A stretch of DNA of 64,000 bases from Pseudomonadaceae bacterium (GTDB lineage Bacteria > Pseudomonadota > Gammaproteobacteria > Pseudomonadales > Azotimanducaceae): positions 248,001 to 312,000 of the forward strand of contig JANSXA010000006.1 of the NCBI GenBank assembly GCA_024743175.1, written 5' to 3'. Of this stretch, positions 1 to 9,263 are shown in pieces. The position numbers were made by a program, and so were the translations under genes. Position 1 is the first letter of the stretch. Every line of letters starts with the position of its first letter. The notes under the pieces are model-generated. The model was not told the DNA's origin. It worked only from the letters and a program-made list of their open reading frames with translations, and did not search any database.

Positions 1-195
1 GGCGAGATTGGCAATGAGAATATCGATCTCCCCATTGTCATAGACGAGTTGCTCACAGGCCCCAGCAACGGTTAGATCATCATTGCTGGCGATTACCTCA
101 GCGCCAGCTGCGCTGAATACGTCTAAGGTGGCAGGGCCCATATAATCATTCGCCTGGGTAACCAGGACGCGTTTACCGCTCAGATTCTGACTCAC
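1..195 (-). CDS. SDR-like oxidoreductase, N-terminal 65 residues (runs off left edge)
   Basis: The minus-strand frame opens at a GTG (193-195) preceded by a purine-rich GAGGATAAG stretch, and stays open to the edge of the window. The translation begins with a beta strand (KRVLVTQAND), a glycine and a helix, then AGAEVIAS, and ends with DILIANLA. That is the layout of the Rossmann fold of short-chain dehydrogenases/reductases. The glycine-rich loop is atypical (TQANDYMGP instead of TGxxxGIG), and the usual NNAG motif is replaced by IANLA. It is therefore a divergent SDR, and its substrate and even its cofactor binding are unknown. It is divergent from the AIM24-like gene at 345, so 196-344 should hold both promoters. 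Confidence 0.6.
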   Translation of the reverse strand, partial: MSQNLSGKRVLVTQANDYMGPATLDVFSAAGAEVIASNDDLTVAGACEQLVYDNGEIDILIANLA

Positions 196-344
196 GATGC
201 TTATCCTCTGACTGCTTAAAAAATTGCTGTTCGAAGCCAAGAATACGTGACCTGGTGTTGTGCGCAATGCCACATCCCGCGACGATCTGTTAGTTTTAGC
301 GCTACGACAGTTTTTCCATACTCAGTGAGAAAGTAGGAGCGTTT

Positions 345-1127
345 ATGAACAGCCATGAAGTGGACTACGAAATTTTTGGTGACGACATGCAGATCGTGGA
401 GGTTGAACTCGACCCTGGCGAAGTTGTTATTGCTGAAGCGGGTGCTATGAATTACATGGAAGACGGCATTAATTTTGAAACCAAGATGGGGGATGGCTCT
501 ACGCCTTCCGGTGGCATGCTGGGTTCTCTGCTGAATGTCGGTAAGCGCGTCCTCACCGGCGAATCTATTTTCATGACCCACTTTTCCAACAGTGGGCAAG
601 GTAAGAGACGAGTTGCCTTTGCCGCGCCATACCCCGGCAAAATTATTCCCATAGATCTCGCTCTGGCCGGTGGTGAGCTGATTTGTCAGAAAGATGCGTT
701 CCTCTGTGCCGCGTTAGGCACCAACCTCGACATCGCCTTCAATCGTCGCCTGGGCGCAGGTTTCTTTGGCGGTGAGGGTTTCATCCTGCAGCGTCTGCGT
801 GGTGACGGGAAAGCCTTTGTGCATATTGGCGGAACGGTCATCAAACGCGAGTTGAACAATGAAGTGTTGCGCGTAGACACAGGTTGTATTGCCGCGTTTA
901 CGCCGGGCATTGACTACGACATAGAGCGCGCCGGCGGATTGAAGTCGATGATTTTTGGTGGTGAAGGACTGTTTCTCGCCACCTTGCGCGGTACCGGTAC
1001 GGTGTATCTCCAGTCACTGCCTTTTTCACGTCTGGCTGAGCGTGTCATGCGTGCGGCGCGGCCTGGTGGTTCCAAAGGTGAGGGTTCGGCACTGGGTCCG
1101 TTGGGAGATATGTTTGGTGATAAATAG
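345..1127 (+). CDS. AIM24/TIGR00266 family protein
   Basis: A 260-residue soluble protein with an AGGAG ribosome site just upstream of ATG 345. Sequence features typical of the AIM24 (TIGR00266, former DUF124) family are the early [18 protein letters not shown] segment, the [21 protein letters not shown] block in the middle, and a second similar block ([19 protein letters not shown]) near the C-terminus. These reflect an internally repeated beta-rich fold. The biochemical role of bacterial members is not established; the yeast relative is mitochondrial. A Rieske-type protein follows 30 bp downstream in the same direction, so the two may be cotranscribed. Family assignment is confident; function is unknown. 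Confidence 0.85.
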   Translation: MNSHEVDYEIFGDDMQIVEVELDPGEVVIAEAGAMNYMEDGINFETKMGDGSTPSGGMLGSLLNVGKRVLTGESIFMTHFSNSGQGKRRVAFAAPYPGKIIPIDLALAGGELICQKDAFLCAALGTNLDIAFNRRLGAGFFGGEGFILQRLRGDGKAFVHIGGTVIKRELNNEVLRVDTGCIAAFTPGIDYDIERAGGLKSMIFGGEGLFLATLRGTGTVYLQSLPFSRLAERVMRAARPGGSKGEGSALGPLGDMFGDK

Positions 1128-1157
1128 TCGCAGCGTACCTGGTTATGGTGGGTCGCA

Positions 1158-1487
1158 ATGCAGATTGCGGGCAGCAGGGTGAAGTATTTCCCGGTAGCCA
1201 ATATCAGCCAGGTGCCTGAAGGCCAGGCGGTTCACCTGAACGTGAACGGCCGGGCGCTGTTGCTGTGCCAGGTTGAGGGTCAGTTTTACGCGGTCAGTGC
1301 AATCTGCCCGCATGCCGGCCAGAAGCTGTACGGGGGTCGTTTACAGGGCTGGGAGGTGGTCTGCCCGCTGCACCGGGCACGCTTTGATGTGCGCAATGGT
1401 GCCTGTACGGCCGCACCTGCAGCAGAGGCTTTGCACAGCTTTCCGGTGCTGCTGGAGGCAGGCAAGGTGTCAATCGGCATGTCTTAG
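1158..1487 (+). CDS. Rieske [2Fe-2S] ferredoxin-like protein
   Basis: A 109-residue stand-alone Rieske domain. The cluster ligands are visible: C50-P-H52 and C69-P-L-H72, giving the C-x-H-(16)-C-x2-H spacing of bacterial Rieske ferredoxins (the NirD and dioxygenase-ferredoxin group). There is no signal peptide or membrane anchor, so it should work in the cytoplasm as a small electron carrier. No oxygenase or nitrite reductase partner is encoded nearby, so its redox partner cannot be inferred. The start has a GGTGGG purine run 5 bases upstream. It lies between the AIM24-like gene and malate synthase, with short gaps on both sides. Confidence 0.85.
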   Translation: MQIAGSRVKYFPVANISQVPEGQAVHLNVNGRALLLCQVEGQFYAVSAICPHAGQKLYGGRLQGWEVVCPLHRARFDVRNGACTAAPAAEALHSFPVLLEAGKVSIGMS

Positions 1488-1538
1488 TCGCCGGGGATTA
1501 CGTATACTAGCTGGCTTTTCCGGAATAAGACGATAGCC

Positions 1539-3746
1539 ATGACTGACAATGGAGTAACTCCCCAGAGAGTCCAGCGCGGCACACTGCAGGTCGCTGCAGA
1601 TCTAGATGCGCTGATCAAAAACGAAATTCTACCCGGTACCGGCGTTGACCTTGATGTTTTCTGGGCGGGCTTTGAGAACTGCCTGAATGAGCTGGGTCCG
1701 GTCAATAAAACGTTGTTGGCTAAACGCGATCAGCTGCAGGCTCAGATCGATGAATATCATCTGGCACGCAAAGGTCAGGCATTGGATGCGCAGGCTTATA
1801 AAGCCTTCCTTGAAGAGATTGGCTATCTGTTACCCGCGCCTGCTGATTTCAAAATCACCACTGACAATGTTGATGAAGAAATAGCAGGTACTGCTGGACC
1901 ACAGCTGGTGGTGCCGGTTATGAACGCACGTTTTGCATTAAATGCGGCCAATGCGCGCTGGGGTAGTTTATACGATGCCTACTACGGCACCGATGTGATT
2001 CCTGAAACCCCCGGACGCGAAAAAGGCAGCAGCTATAACCCTGCACGCGGTGAACTGGTTGTTGCGCAGGCGACTGCCTTTCTGGATCAGACCGTACCCC
2101 TGGATCAGGCCAGCCATGCCGATGTGGTTGCCTACGGCATCGGCACTGATGCTGATAGACAGCATGAGTTGCGTGCCGTGCTGGCTAACGGTGGCAATAC
2201 GGGCCTGCTTGATGCCAGACAGTTTGTCGGCTTTGTGGGTGAAGAAGACCCCAGCGCAATCCTTCTGAAACACAATGATCTACATCTGGAAATTCAGATA
2301 GATCGTGATGACCAGGTGGGTGCTGTGCACCCTGCAGGTGTAAAAGACGTGCTCATGGAGTCGGCTCTGACCACCATCCAGGATTGTGAAGATTCAGTCG
2401 CCGCAGTAGATGCCGAAGATAAGTGTGTGGTTTATCGTAACTGGCTTGGATTGATGAAAGGTGATCTGGAAGAAGTGCTGCACAAAGGTGGTCGTGAAAT
2501 TGTTCGACGCCTGAATGCAGATCGAACCTATACCGGGGTTAAAGGTCAGCCGATTTCGCTGCATGGCCGCAGCGTCATGCTGGTGCGCAATGTTGGCCAC
2601 CTTATGACCACAGATGCTGTCCTTGATGGCGAGGGCAATGAAGTGCCGGAAGGTTTTCTGGATGGCTTTGTGACCTCTCTGTCGGCGATGCACGATTTAA
2701 AGAGCACCGGTCCGATAAAAAATTCCCGTGCCGGCAGCATCTATATAGTGAAGCCGAAAATGCACGGGCCTGAAGAAGTTGCTTTGGCCATCAGGTTGTT
2801 CGGTCAGATAGAACAAACTCTGGCGCTTGCGCCAAATACGATAAAAATCGGTGTCATGGACGAAGAACGACGTACCTCTGTAAACCTCAAAGCCTGCATT
2901 TTTGAGGCAAGAGAACGCATCGTATTCATTAACACCGGATTCCTAGATCGCACCGGTGATGAGATTCACACCAGCATGGAAGCCGGCGCAATGTTGCCCA
3001 AAGATGAGATCAAGGCGCAGCCCTGGATCAGCGCCTATGAAGATTCTAATGTTGATATCGGCTTGGCAACCGGTTTCCGCGGCCATGCGCAGATTGGTAA
3101 AGGCATGTGGCCCAAGCCGGATGAAATGGCTGAAATGCTGGAAGTAAAGGTCGGGCATCCCCAAGCAGGTGCCAACACCGCCTGGGTCCCTTCACCGACG
3201 GCGGCGACCCTGCACGCGTTGCATTATCACCAGGCTTATGTACCGGCGATGCAGGCGCAGATTGAACAGCGTACTGCAGCAAGCGTCGACACCATCCTGC
3301 AGATTCCGTTGCTGGCCGGAGAGAACCTCTCAGCCCAGCAGGTGCAGAACGAGCTTGATAACAATGCCCAGGGTATTCTGGGCTATGTGGTCCGCTGGAT
3401 CGATCAGGGTGTGGGGTGTTCTAAAGTGCCCGACATTAACGATGTAGGTCTGATGGAAGATCGGGCGACACTGCGTATTTCATCCCAGCACATTGCCAAC
3501 TGGTTGCATCAGGGTATCTGCAGTGAAGAACAGGTGCGTGAATCCATGCAGCGTATGGCTGCCGTGGTAGATGCACAGAATGCGGATGACCCGGCTTACA
3601 GGAACATGGCGCCGGATTTTGATGCCAGCGTCGCCTTTCAGGCTGCCTGCGATCTGGTGTTCCGCGGTATCGAACAACCTAACGGTTATACTGAGCCGGT
3701 TTTGCACGCGCGTCGACGTGAAGCCAAGCAGAAATATGGCAGCTAG
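1539..3746 (+). CDS. glcB: Malate synthase G
   Basis: This enzyme condenses glyoxylate with acetyl-CoA to give malate, allowing growth on C2 compounds through the glyoxylate or glycolate routes. The 735-residue length fits the G isoform (about 720-730), not the shorter A isoform. Recognisable family blocks include [69 protein letters not shown] (carrying the acidic Mg/substrate residues) and [20 protein letters not shown] near the C-terminus. A possible -10 element (TATACT) lies about 30 bases before the ATG. No isocitrate lyase gene is seen here. The Nudix gene follows after only 6 bp and may be cotranscribed. Confidence 0.97.
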   Translation: MTDNGVTPQRVQRGTLQVAADLDALIKNEILPGTGVDLDVFWAGFENCLNELGPVNKTLLAKRDQLQAQIDEYHLARKGQALDAQAYKAFLEEIGYLLPAPADFKITTDNVDEEIAGTAGPQLVVPVMNARFALNAANARWGSLYDAYYGTDVIPETPGREKGSSYNPARGELVVAQATAFLDQTVPLDQASHADVVAYGIGTDADRQHELRAVLANGGNTGLLDARQFVGFVGEEDPSAILLKHNDLHLEIQIDRDDQVGAVHPAGVKDVLMESALTTIQDCEDSVAAVDAEDKCVVYRNWLGLMKGDLEEVLHKGGREIVRRLNADRTYTGVKGQPISLHGRSVMLVRNVGHLMTTDAVLDGEGNEVPEGFLDGFVTSLSAMHDLKSTGPIKNSRAGSIYIVKPKMHGPEEVALAIRLFGQIEQTLALAPNTIKIGVMDEERRTSVNLKACIFEARERIVFINTGFLDRTGDEIHTSMEAGAMLPKDEIKAQPWISAYEDSNVDIGLATGFRGHAQIGKGMWPKPDEMAEMLEVKVGHPQAGANTAWVPSPTAATLHALHYHQAYVPAMQAQIEQRTAASVDTILQIPLLAGENLSAQQVQNELDNNAQGILGYVVRWIDQGVGCSKVPDINDVGLMEDRATLRISSQHIANWLHQGICSEEQVRESMQRMAAVVDAQNADDPAYRNMAPDFDASVAFQAACDLVFRGIEQPNGYTEPVLHARRREAKQKYGS

Positions 3747-3752
3747 ACAGTT

Positions 3753-4502
3753 ATGAATAGTGCGGTGCAGCCGATCCGGCCTGCCGCGACGATTATTGTC
3801 GTGCGCGAAGCGCGCGCCAGCTTTGAAGTATTCATGCTCAAACGCACATCCCGGGCAAGTTTTGCATCCGGTATGTTCGTGTTTCCCGGTGGTCGTGTAG
3901 ATGGTGATGATCATTTACACAAGTACGATAGTTTTCGTTTTGGTCCTACCGAGGGTCAGGCTGCGCAGGTGGCGGCACTCGGAGATGAGTGGCGGGGGTA
4001 TTGGATTGCAGCCATTCGCGAAACGTTCGAAGAGGCCGGTCTTCTGCTTGCCTACAAAGATAACAACATTGTTTCGTTTGCGGATGATGATGTGCATGAC
4101 CGATTTGATGCGTTACGCAAGCCGCTGCACTCGGGAACAGTATCACTGTTAGACATCTGTCAGCAGGAAAACCTCAAACTTGCAGTTGATCAGGTGCATT
4201 TTTACAACCGCTTTGTGACGCCAACCGGCCGGCCGAGGCGATTTGATACCCGGTTTTTTATTGCCGCGGCGCCGGAATCCCAACGCGGTAAACATGATAC
4301 CAGTGAAACTGTTGACAGCATCTGGATTACGCCTGCTGAGGCACTTGAACGTAACCGGGCCAAAGAGTTTGATCTGATGAACGTGACACGTATGCAGCTG
4401 GAGTGGCTGGCTGACTTCAGGAACAAACAGGACGTCCTGCAGATGGCCGCAACGCAGCAGGAATTTGTAGTTCGCCGACCCATTCTGCCACCTGGTGCAT
4501 AA
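3753..4502 (+). CDS. Nudix hydrolase, NUDT19-like with inserted Nudix box
   Basis: A 249-residue protein with the Nudix elements FVFPGGRVD (about residues 32-40) and AIRETFEEAGLLL (about 88-100). The REXXEE helix carries the metal-binding glutamates. In canonical Nudix boxes the glycine and the RE pair are about 14 residues apart. Here about 45 extra residues separate them, an arrangement known from the NUDT19 (coenzyme A diphosphatase-like) group. A hydrolase of CoA esters or a similar nucleotide diphosphate is therefore a reasonable guess but is not shown. There is no signal peptide. It starts 6 bp after malate synthase stops. Confidence 0.8.
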   Translation: MNSAVQPIRPAATIIVVREARASFEVFMLKRTSRASFASGMFVFPGGRVDGDDHLHKYDSFRFGPTEGQAAQVAALGDEWRGYWIAAIRETFEEAGLLLAYKDNNIVSFADDDVHDRFDALRKPLHSGTVSLLDICQQENLKLAVDQVHFYNRFVTPTGRPRRFDTRFFIAAAPESQRGKHDTSETVDSIWITPAEALERNRAKEFDLMNVTRMQLEWLADFRNKQDVLQMAATQQEFVVRRPILPPGA

Positions 4503-4571
4503 CTTTTTATCCCACCGTTTCTGAGTTAAAGTGCGCTTACACTCTGGAGCCTTGAGCGCGAAGCTGATTTC

Positions 4572-6848
4572 TTGAGACTTAATACCAGTCTGCATTTTTT
4601 TCTTATCGGTGCCGCGCTGATTGCCTTGGCCGCGCCCACAGTCTTTGCGCAAATTGATGTTGATGGGCAGATTGATGGCGATCTCATTGCCCTGGAAGCC
4701 AAGCCCGAATCTGAGCTGCGCGCCCTGCTTGATTCCACACAGGGTGATACGAAGGGCCACATCCATGCGCTGCTTGCCCGCTTGATGATAGATCGCGATC
4801 CAATGCTGGCCCGCTCTGAGTTACGCGCAGCTGACGCGCTCCTCTCCGATAACAATCTCGTCGGTCGTTCCTATCTGAATTCGGTCTGGTGCTGGACCGA
4901 TCTGCTGGTTGCGGATATCAACAAAGCGCAACAGCGTTGCGAAAGCAGTCTGGCACTGGCTGAAGCGTCCAACGATTACTGGGCATTAAGCAAAGCCTAC
5001 AATACGGCCGCGATGCTTCATTATCAGAAAGGTGAACTGACACAGGCCTACAGCTTTGGCAGCAAAGCGCTTGACCAATCGTTGCAGGTTGGCGTGACGG
5101 ATTTAATTGCCAGCCAGCACAATCTGCTGGGTCTTATCAGTCGAGCCCAGGGACAGTTTGAAATGGCCTTGGATTATTTTGCAAAAGGTCTCAACCTGCT
5201 GGATCCGGTGTTGCAGGAAGAAATGTACCGGGTCATGTCTTTTAACGTAGGTATTGCTTACGCAGACCTTGGTCAGTATCAGATCGCCAAAGATTTTTAT
5301 GCGCCAACCCTGCAGTGGACAAAAGAGACCAATCGATACTCGAAGGAATTCACCGCGCTCATTTACACTGCTCTGGCTGATGTTTCCCTCGGTGAACACA
5401 AGACCGCCATCGATATTCTGACAAAGACGTTAAAGCGACCGGAAATGCGCGAAAACAATGGCTATCTCGCATTTGCTTACGCGGTACTGGGTGAAGCTTA
5501 TTTAGCCGACAATCAACCCCAGGCCGCCCTCGAGGTATTTGAGCGCGGCATGCGTATCTATGAGGCTGATCCAAACACCTTTGAGCAACGTCGCGTGCGC
5601 ACAGGTTATGCCCAGGCGTTATTTGCCACCGGTGAAATTGATCAGGCTCGTGAGGTTGTGGTGAGTGCGGTTGCCCAACTCAGACGTGAAAACGCTCGCA
5701 CTTTGTTACTGACAGCACTGAACCTGCTTGGCGACCTGGAAGAGGCTGCGGGCAACTTTGCCGCAAGTCTTGCGGCGCATAAAGAGTCCGCGCAACTGGC
5801 GCGGGATTTTCAACAACAGAGCCTCGATCATCAGCTTTCATCCATGCGCGATCGGTTCGAAGTGGTAGAGGCTGAGCGCGAGCTGGCCGCTGCCCAACAG
5901 GAAACCATTGTCTTGTCTGGCGTCATCCTGCTGGTGCTGGCTTTTGGTTTCATTGGTTACCTTGGAGTGACACGACGGTCCCAACGATTGAGGGCAGACG
6001 CGGAAGCGCATCATGCTGAACACCTTGAGCAGGTGGTAACCGAACGGACTTCGGAACTGCAGGAAAAAATTGAACAGGCGAACAATTCTGAAAGCGCGCG
6101 CATCGCCCTGGAAAGACAACTGTCTGAAGCGGAAAAGCTGCGCGTTCTGGGTCAATTGACAGGGGGCGTTGCCCACGACTTTAACAATCTGTTGACTGTT
6201 GTCACTGGCGCAGCGGAGCTGCTGAAAGAATCAACAGACGACGGCAGTGATGACCGGCAGCTCATTGATCACATTATGACAGCAGCAGATTCAGGTGCCG
6301 ATATTACCCGAGCGCTGATGGCTTATGCCCGTAAACAGCCGCTGCAGCTCGAGACAGTTAATCTGAACGAGATTTTGTCTGCGCGCATGCCGCTGGTGGC
6401 GCGCACATTGGGTGGCATGGTCAAGCTTAAACTCGATATCGAAGACTGTCCTGATATGCAGGTTGTTCTGGATGAGTCCCAGCTGACCAGTGCCATGTTG
6501 AATCTTGCTTTAAACGCGCGTGACGCGCAGGATAACCAGGGCGAGATTACAATATCGTTAGAAATACGCGATGCGCGATGGGCGGTGATTGCGGTTACCG
6601 ATACAGGCTGCGGGATGACAGCGGAACAGATTGCCAGAGCGGTTGAACCTTTTTATACCACCAAGCAGGATGCTCATGGCACAGGCTTGGGGTTAAGTAT
6701 GGTCTTCGGTTTCAGTAAGCAGATAGGTGGTGATCTCGAAATTGAGTCGGTGCCCGGTGTAGGCACAACTGTTCGTTTGATTTTGCCGTTAGCCCACCTG
6801 GCAAATACCCGCATTTATGAGGTTGATTTCGGTCAGAAGACAACATGA
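4572..6848 (+). CDS. TPR-domain membrane sensor histidine kinase
   Basis: The TTG start gives a signal sequence (residues 1-26, ending TVFA). A periplasmic helical region follows, whose repeats match tetratricopeptide repeats (about residues 90-420). A transmembrane helix lies at about 447-469, then a coiled coil, then the kinase. The H-box reads GGVAHDFNNLL (His near 535). The ATPase lobe shows the N-box LNARDA, G1 DTGCGM, F-box FYTTK and G2 GTGLGLSM. No receiver domain is fused and no response regulator is adjacent, so the phosphorylation partner is encoded elsewhere. It overlaps the GNAT gene by 4 bp, which suggests coupled translation. The ligand sensed by the periplasmic TPR part is unknown. 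Confidence 0.88.
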   Translation: MRLNTSLHFFLIGAALIALAAPTVFAQIDVDGQIDGDLIALEAKPESELRALLDSTQGDTKGHIHALLARLMIDRDPMLARSELRAADALLSDNNLVGRSYLNSVWCWTDLLVADINKAQQRCESSLALAEASNDYWALSKAYNTAAMLHYQKGELTQAYSFGSKALDQSLQVGVTDLIASQHNLLGLISRAQGQFEMALDYFAKGLNLLDPVLQEEMYRVMSFNVGIAYADLGQYQIAKDFYAPTLQWTKETNRYSKEFTALIYTALADVSLGEHKTAIDILTKTLKRPEMRENNGYLAFAYAVLGEAYLADNQPQAALEVFERGMRIYEADPNTFEQRRVRTGYAQALFATGEIDQAREVVVSAVAQLRRENARTLLLTALNLLGDLEEAAGNFAASLAAHKESAQLARDFQQQSLDHQLSSMRDRFEVVEAERELAAAQQETIVLSGVILLVLAFGFIGYLGVTRRSQRLRADAEAHHAEHLEQVVTERTSELQEKIEQANNSESARIALERQLSEAEKLRVLGQLTGGVAHDFNNLLTVVTGAAELLKESTDDGSDDRQLIDHIMTAADSGADITRALMAYARKQPLQLETVNLNEILSARMPLVARTLGGMVKLKLDIEDCPDMQVVLDESQLTSAMLNLALNARDAQDNQGEITISLEIRDARWAVIAVTDTGCGMTAEQIARAVEPFYTTKQDAHGTGLGLSMVFGFSKQIGGDLEIESVPGVGTTVRLILPLAHLANTRIYEVDFGQKTT

Positions 6849-8092
6849 AGAACTCTAACACGCAAAATCATGCTATCGAAATCCGGCCCATGGTCTACCC
6901 GGATGATCTGCCTGCGATCCGCAGAATCTGGCGGGAAGTCGGCTGGGTGGATGAGAGTGAAGAGAAACACGTCGACGATTTTTTTGCGGTTGGCAAAACC
7001 CTGCTGGCAACCATTGACGGCGGACCTGAATGCAGCGTGCATACCGTAGCGGGTGAGTTATCCCTGCAGGACGCCGTGCTGCCGCTCTGCGCGGTAACTG
7101 CGGTAACCACCAGTCGTATTGGTCGCGGTCACGCTTTTGCCAAGCGTCTGACGGCACTGCAGCTGCAGCAGGCACATTTGGATGGCGCGCAGGTTGCCGC
7201 TTTGGGTATGTTCGATCAGGGCTTTTACGACCAGCTGGGTTTTGGCAGCGGCGGCTATGATCACCAGATCAAGTTTGATCCCGGTACGCTCAGAGTCAAT
7301 CATCGTGTGCCAACACCCCGAAGAATAGATAAAGAAGACTACAAGGCCGTTCACCAGGCCATGTGTAATCGTGACAAAGTGAACGGCTCTGTGGTCTTGT
7401 TTGACGACCTCCTGATCAAATGCGAGCTTAACTGGACACCCAATGGTTTTGGCCTGGGTTATGGTGAAGGGGAAACACTGACACATTTCATCTGGCTCAG
7501 CGGTAAAGGCGAGCACGGCCCGTATACAGTGACAACTATGGCTTATCAGAATAACGACCAGTTGCTGGAACTGCTGGGTTTGCTGAAGTCGCTTGCCGAC
7601 CAGGTATATACCGTGAAGATGATGCAACCGGCTCACATTCAGATCCAGGACCTGCTTGAAAGGCCCTTCCGAACGCGCAGTACAACAGCCGGTGGTACAC
7701 ATGCCAACGAACAGTTCAGTTTTGCCTGGTGGCAGTTGCGCATACTCGATGTTGTTGCCTGTGTGGCTGCTTTTCAGGCGATGCAGCCGGTTAAGTTTCA
7801 GCTGGAGATAACGGATCCGGTGGCGTCCTTCCTGGACGGTACCGACGGCTGGCAGGGCACCTCTGGTAGTTATGTGGTGGCACTCGACAGCAGTTCACAC
7901 GCATCACCCGGTCAGGATGCAGATCTACCTGTACTGCATTGCTCCATCAATGCGTTTACTCGTCTGTTGTGGGGTGTCGCCAAAGCGACATCGTTGGCTG
8001 TGACCGATGACTTCAAGGCACCCAGACCATTGCTGGATGCACTTGATCGGGCAGTTGTGGTGCCTACGCCACACACCGGTTGGGATTTTTAG
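6845..8092 (+). CDS. GNAT N-acetyltransferase, Eis-like layout
   Basis: 415 residues. The N-terminal half has the GNAT fold: an opening beta strand (EIRPMVYPDDLPAIRRIW), the acetyl-CoA loop region GRGHAFAKRLTALQLQQA (about 97-114) and the closing FYDQLGFGSGGYDHQIKF. A middle second GNAT-like region and a C-terminal part (SINAFTRLLWGVAKA) resemble the SCP2-like tail of Eis-type acetyltransferases. Eis proteins acetylate amines such as aminoglycosides or protein lysines; the substrate here is unknown. Its ATGA overlap with the TPR histidine kinase gene suggests one operon, and possibly a functional link between sensing and acetylation. Confidence 0.75.
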   Translation: MKNSNTQNHAIEIRPMVYPDDLPAIRRIWREVGWVDESEEKHVDDFFAVGKTLLATIDGGPECSVHTVAGELSLQDAVLPLCAVTAVTTSRIGRGHAFAKRLTALQLQQAHLDGAQVAALGMFDQGFYDQLGFGSGGYDHQIKFDPGTLRVNHRVPTPRRIDKEDYKAVHQAMCNRDKVNGSVVLFDDLLIKCELNWTPNGFGLGYGEGETLTHFIWLSGKGEHGPYTVTTMAYQNNDQLLELLGLLKSLADQVYTVKMMQPAHIQIQDLLERPFRTRSTTAGGTHANEQFSFAWWQLRILDVVACVAAFQAMQPVKFQLEITDPVASFLDGTDGWQGTSGSYVVALDSSSHASPGQDADLPVLHCSINAFTRLLWGVAKATSLAVTDDFKAPRPLLDALDRAVVVPTPHTGWDF

Positions 8093-8120
8093 TGTCGGTG
8101 TCCGTTTGAGCAGCTCGACA

Positions 8121-9170
8121 ATGGATGAACTGCTCAGCATTGGCTGGAAACCCTTTTTCCAGCAACAGATGCTGCAACTGGATGAACACCTTCAACCTGC
8201 TCGTGTGATTGCGGTGCAACGTACCGGTTTAACGGTAGCCCCGGCAGTTGGCACACATACGTTTGTCAGCGTATCCGGACGGTTTTTCATCCAGGATCCG
8301 GTGCAGCGGCCGACGGTGGGGGATTGGATTGCCATAAACCCCGATACCGGCAGCCTGGAAGTACTGCTCGAGCGACTCAGTCTGATCAAGCGCCTCAGTC
8401 CTGGGACATCGGGTGAAATCCAGCTGATCGCCGCGAACATTGACACCGCATTTCTAGTGACATCCTGTAATGCGGACTTCAATCTGGCCCGCCTGGAGCG
8501 CTACCTGTCTGTAGTTATGGAAGCTGATATACAGCCGGTCATTGTGCTCACAAAAATGGATATGACGGACAACGTGGACTATTTCCGCGATGAAGCACGC
8601 AAGCTGGGTGCCCACCTGGCAATCGAGACAGTCAATGCGCTGGACGCAGACAGCCTGCAGGGTTTGCTGGGGTGGTGTGGCACGGGTCAGTCGATTGCGC
8701 TGTTAGGTTCATCAGGGGTTGGCAAGTCTACGCTGGTGAATACCCTTGCCGGCACAGAACTTCAGATCACTAAATCCGCCAGGGAGGATGATGACAAAGG
8801 TCGTCACACCACTACCCACAGATCATTGCACAAATTACCCAGCGGCGGCGTTATTCTCGACAGCCCGGGCATGCGGGAATTTCAACTGGCAGATGCGGAA
8901 CAGGGTCTTGGTTCTCTGTTTGCGGATATCGAAACCTTAAGTGAGCAGTGCAAGTTCAATGACTGCAAACACAGCGCCGAGCCTGGCTGTGCGGTGCAGC
9001 AGGCCATCGAGAACGGTGATCTGGAACAAAGGCGTCTGGACAGCTACTTCAAGTTGCAGAGAGAAGACTTATACAATCGTGAGACGCTGGCGGAGCGTCG
9101 GGCACGCTATCGTCAGTTTGCCAAAACGGTGAAACACGCAACGAGTCAGGCTGACAAGAAACGCAGCTAA
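8121..9170 (+). CDS. rsgA: Ribosome small subunit-dependent GTPase A
   Basis: A circularly permuted GTPase that helps late 30S subunit maturation. At 349 residues it has the N-terminal OB fold, then G4 (VLTKMD), G1/Walker A (GSSGVGKSTLVN), a G2-like KGRHTTTHRSL, G3 (DSPGMREF) and a C-terminal zinc knuckle (CKFNDCKHSAEPGC). This order, G4 before G1, is diagnostic. I chose ATG 8121 because MDELLSIGWKPFF matches the family's usual beginning. The open frame extends upstream to 8007, but that part overlaps the preceding gene. A TTG at 8106 is a possible alternative start. Confidence 0.95.
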   Translation: MDELLSIGWKPFFQQQMLQLDEHLQPARVIAVQRTGLTVAPAVGTHTFVSVSGRFFIQDPVQRPTVGDWIAINPDTGSLEVLLERLSLIKRLSPGTSGEIQLIAANIDTAFLVTSCNADFNLARLERYLSVVMEADIQPVIVLTKMDMTDNVDYFRDEARKLGAHLAIETVNALDADSLQGLLGWCGTGQSIALLGSSGVGKSTLVNTLAGTELQITKSAREDDDKGRHTTTHRSLHKLPSGGVILDSPGMREFQLADAEQGLGSLFADIETLSEQCKFNDCKHSAEPGCAVQQAIENGDLEQRRLDSYFKLQREDLYNRETLAERRARYRQFAKTVKHATSQADKKRS

Positions 9171-9263
9171 CCCGCCGATAATACTCTGCATCCCCCACGA
9201 CTCGACAGGCGTAGTCAAACCTCCTAAAGTCTGCGCCTGTTTATAACCATTTTCGAAACGCCT

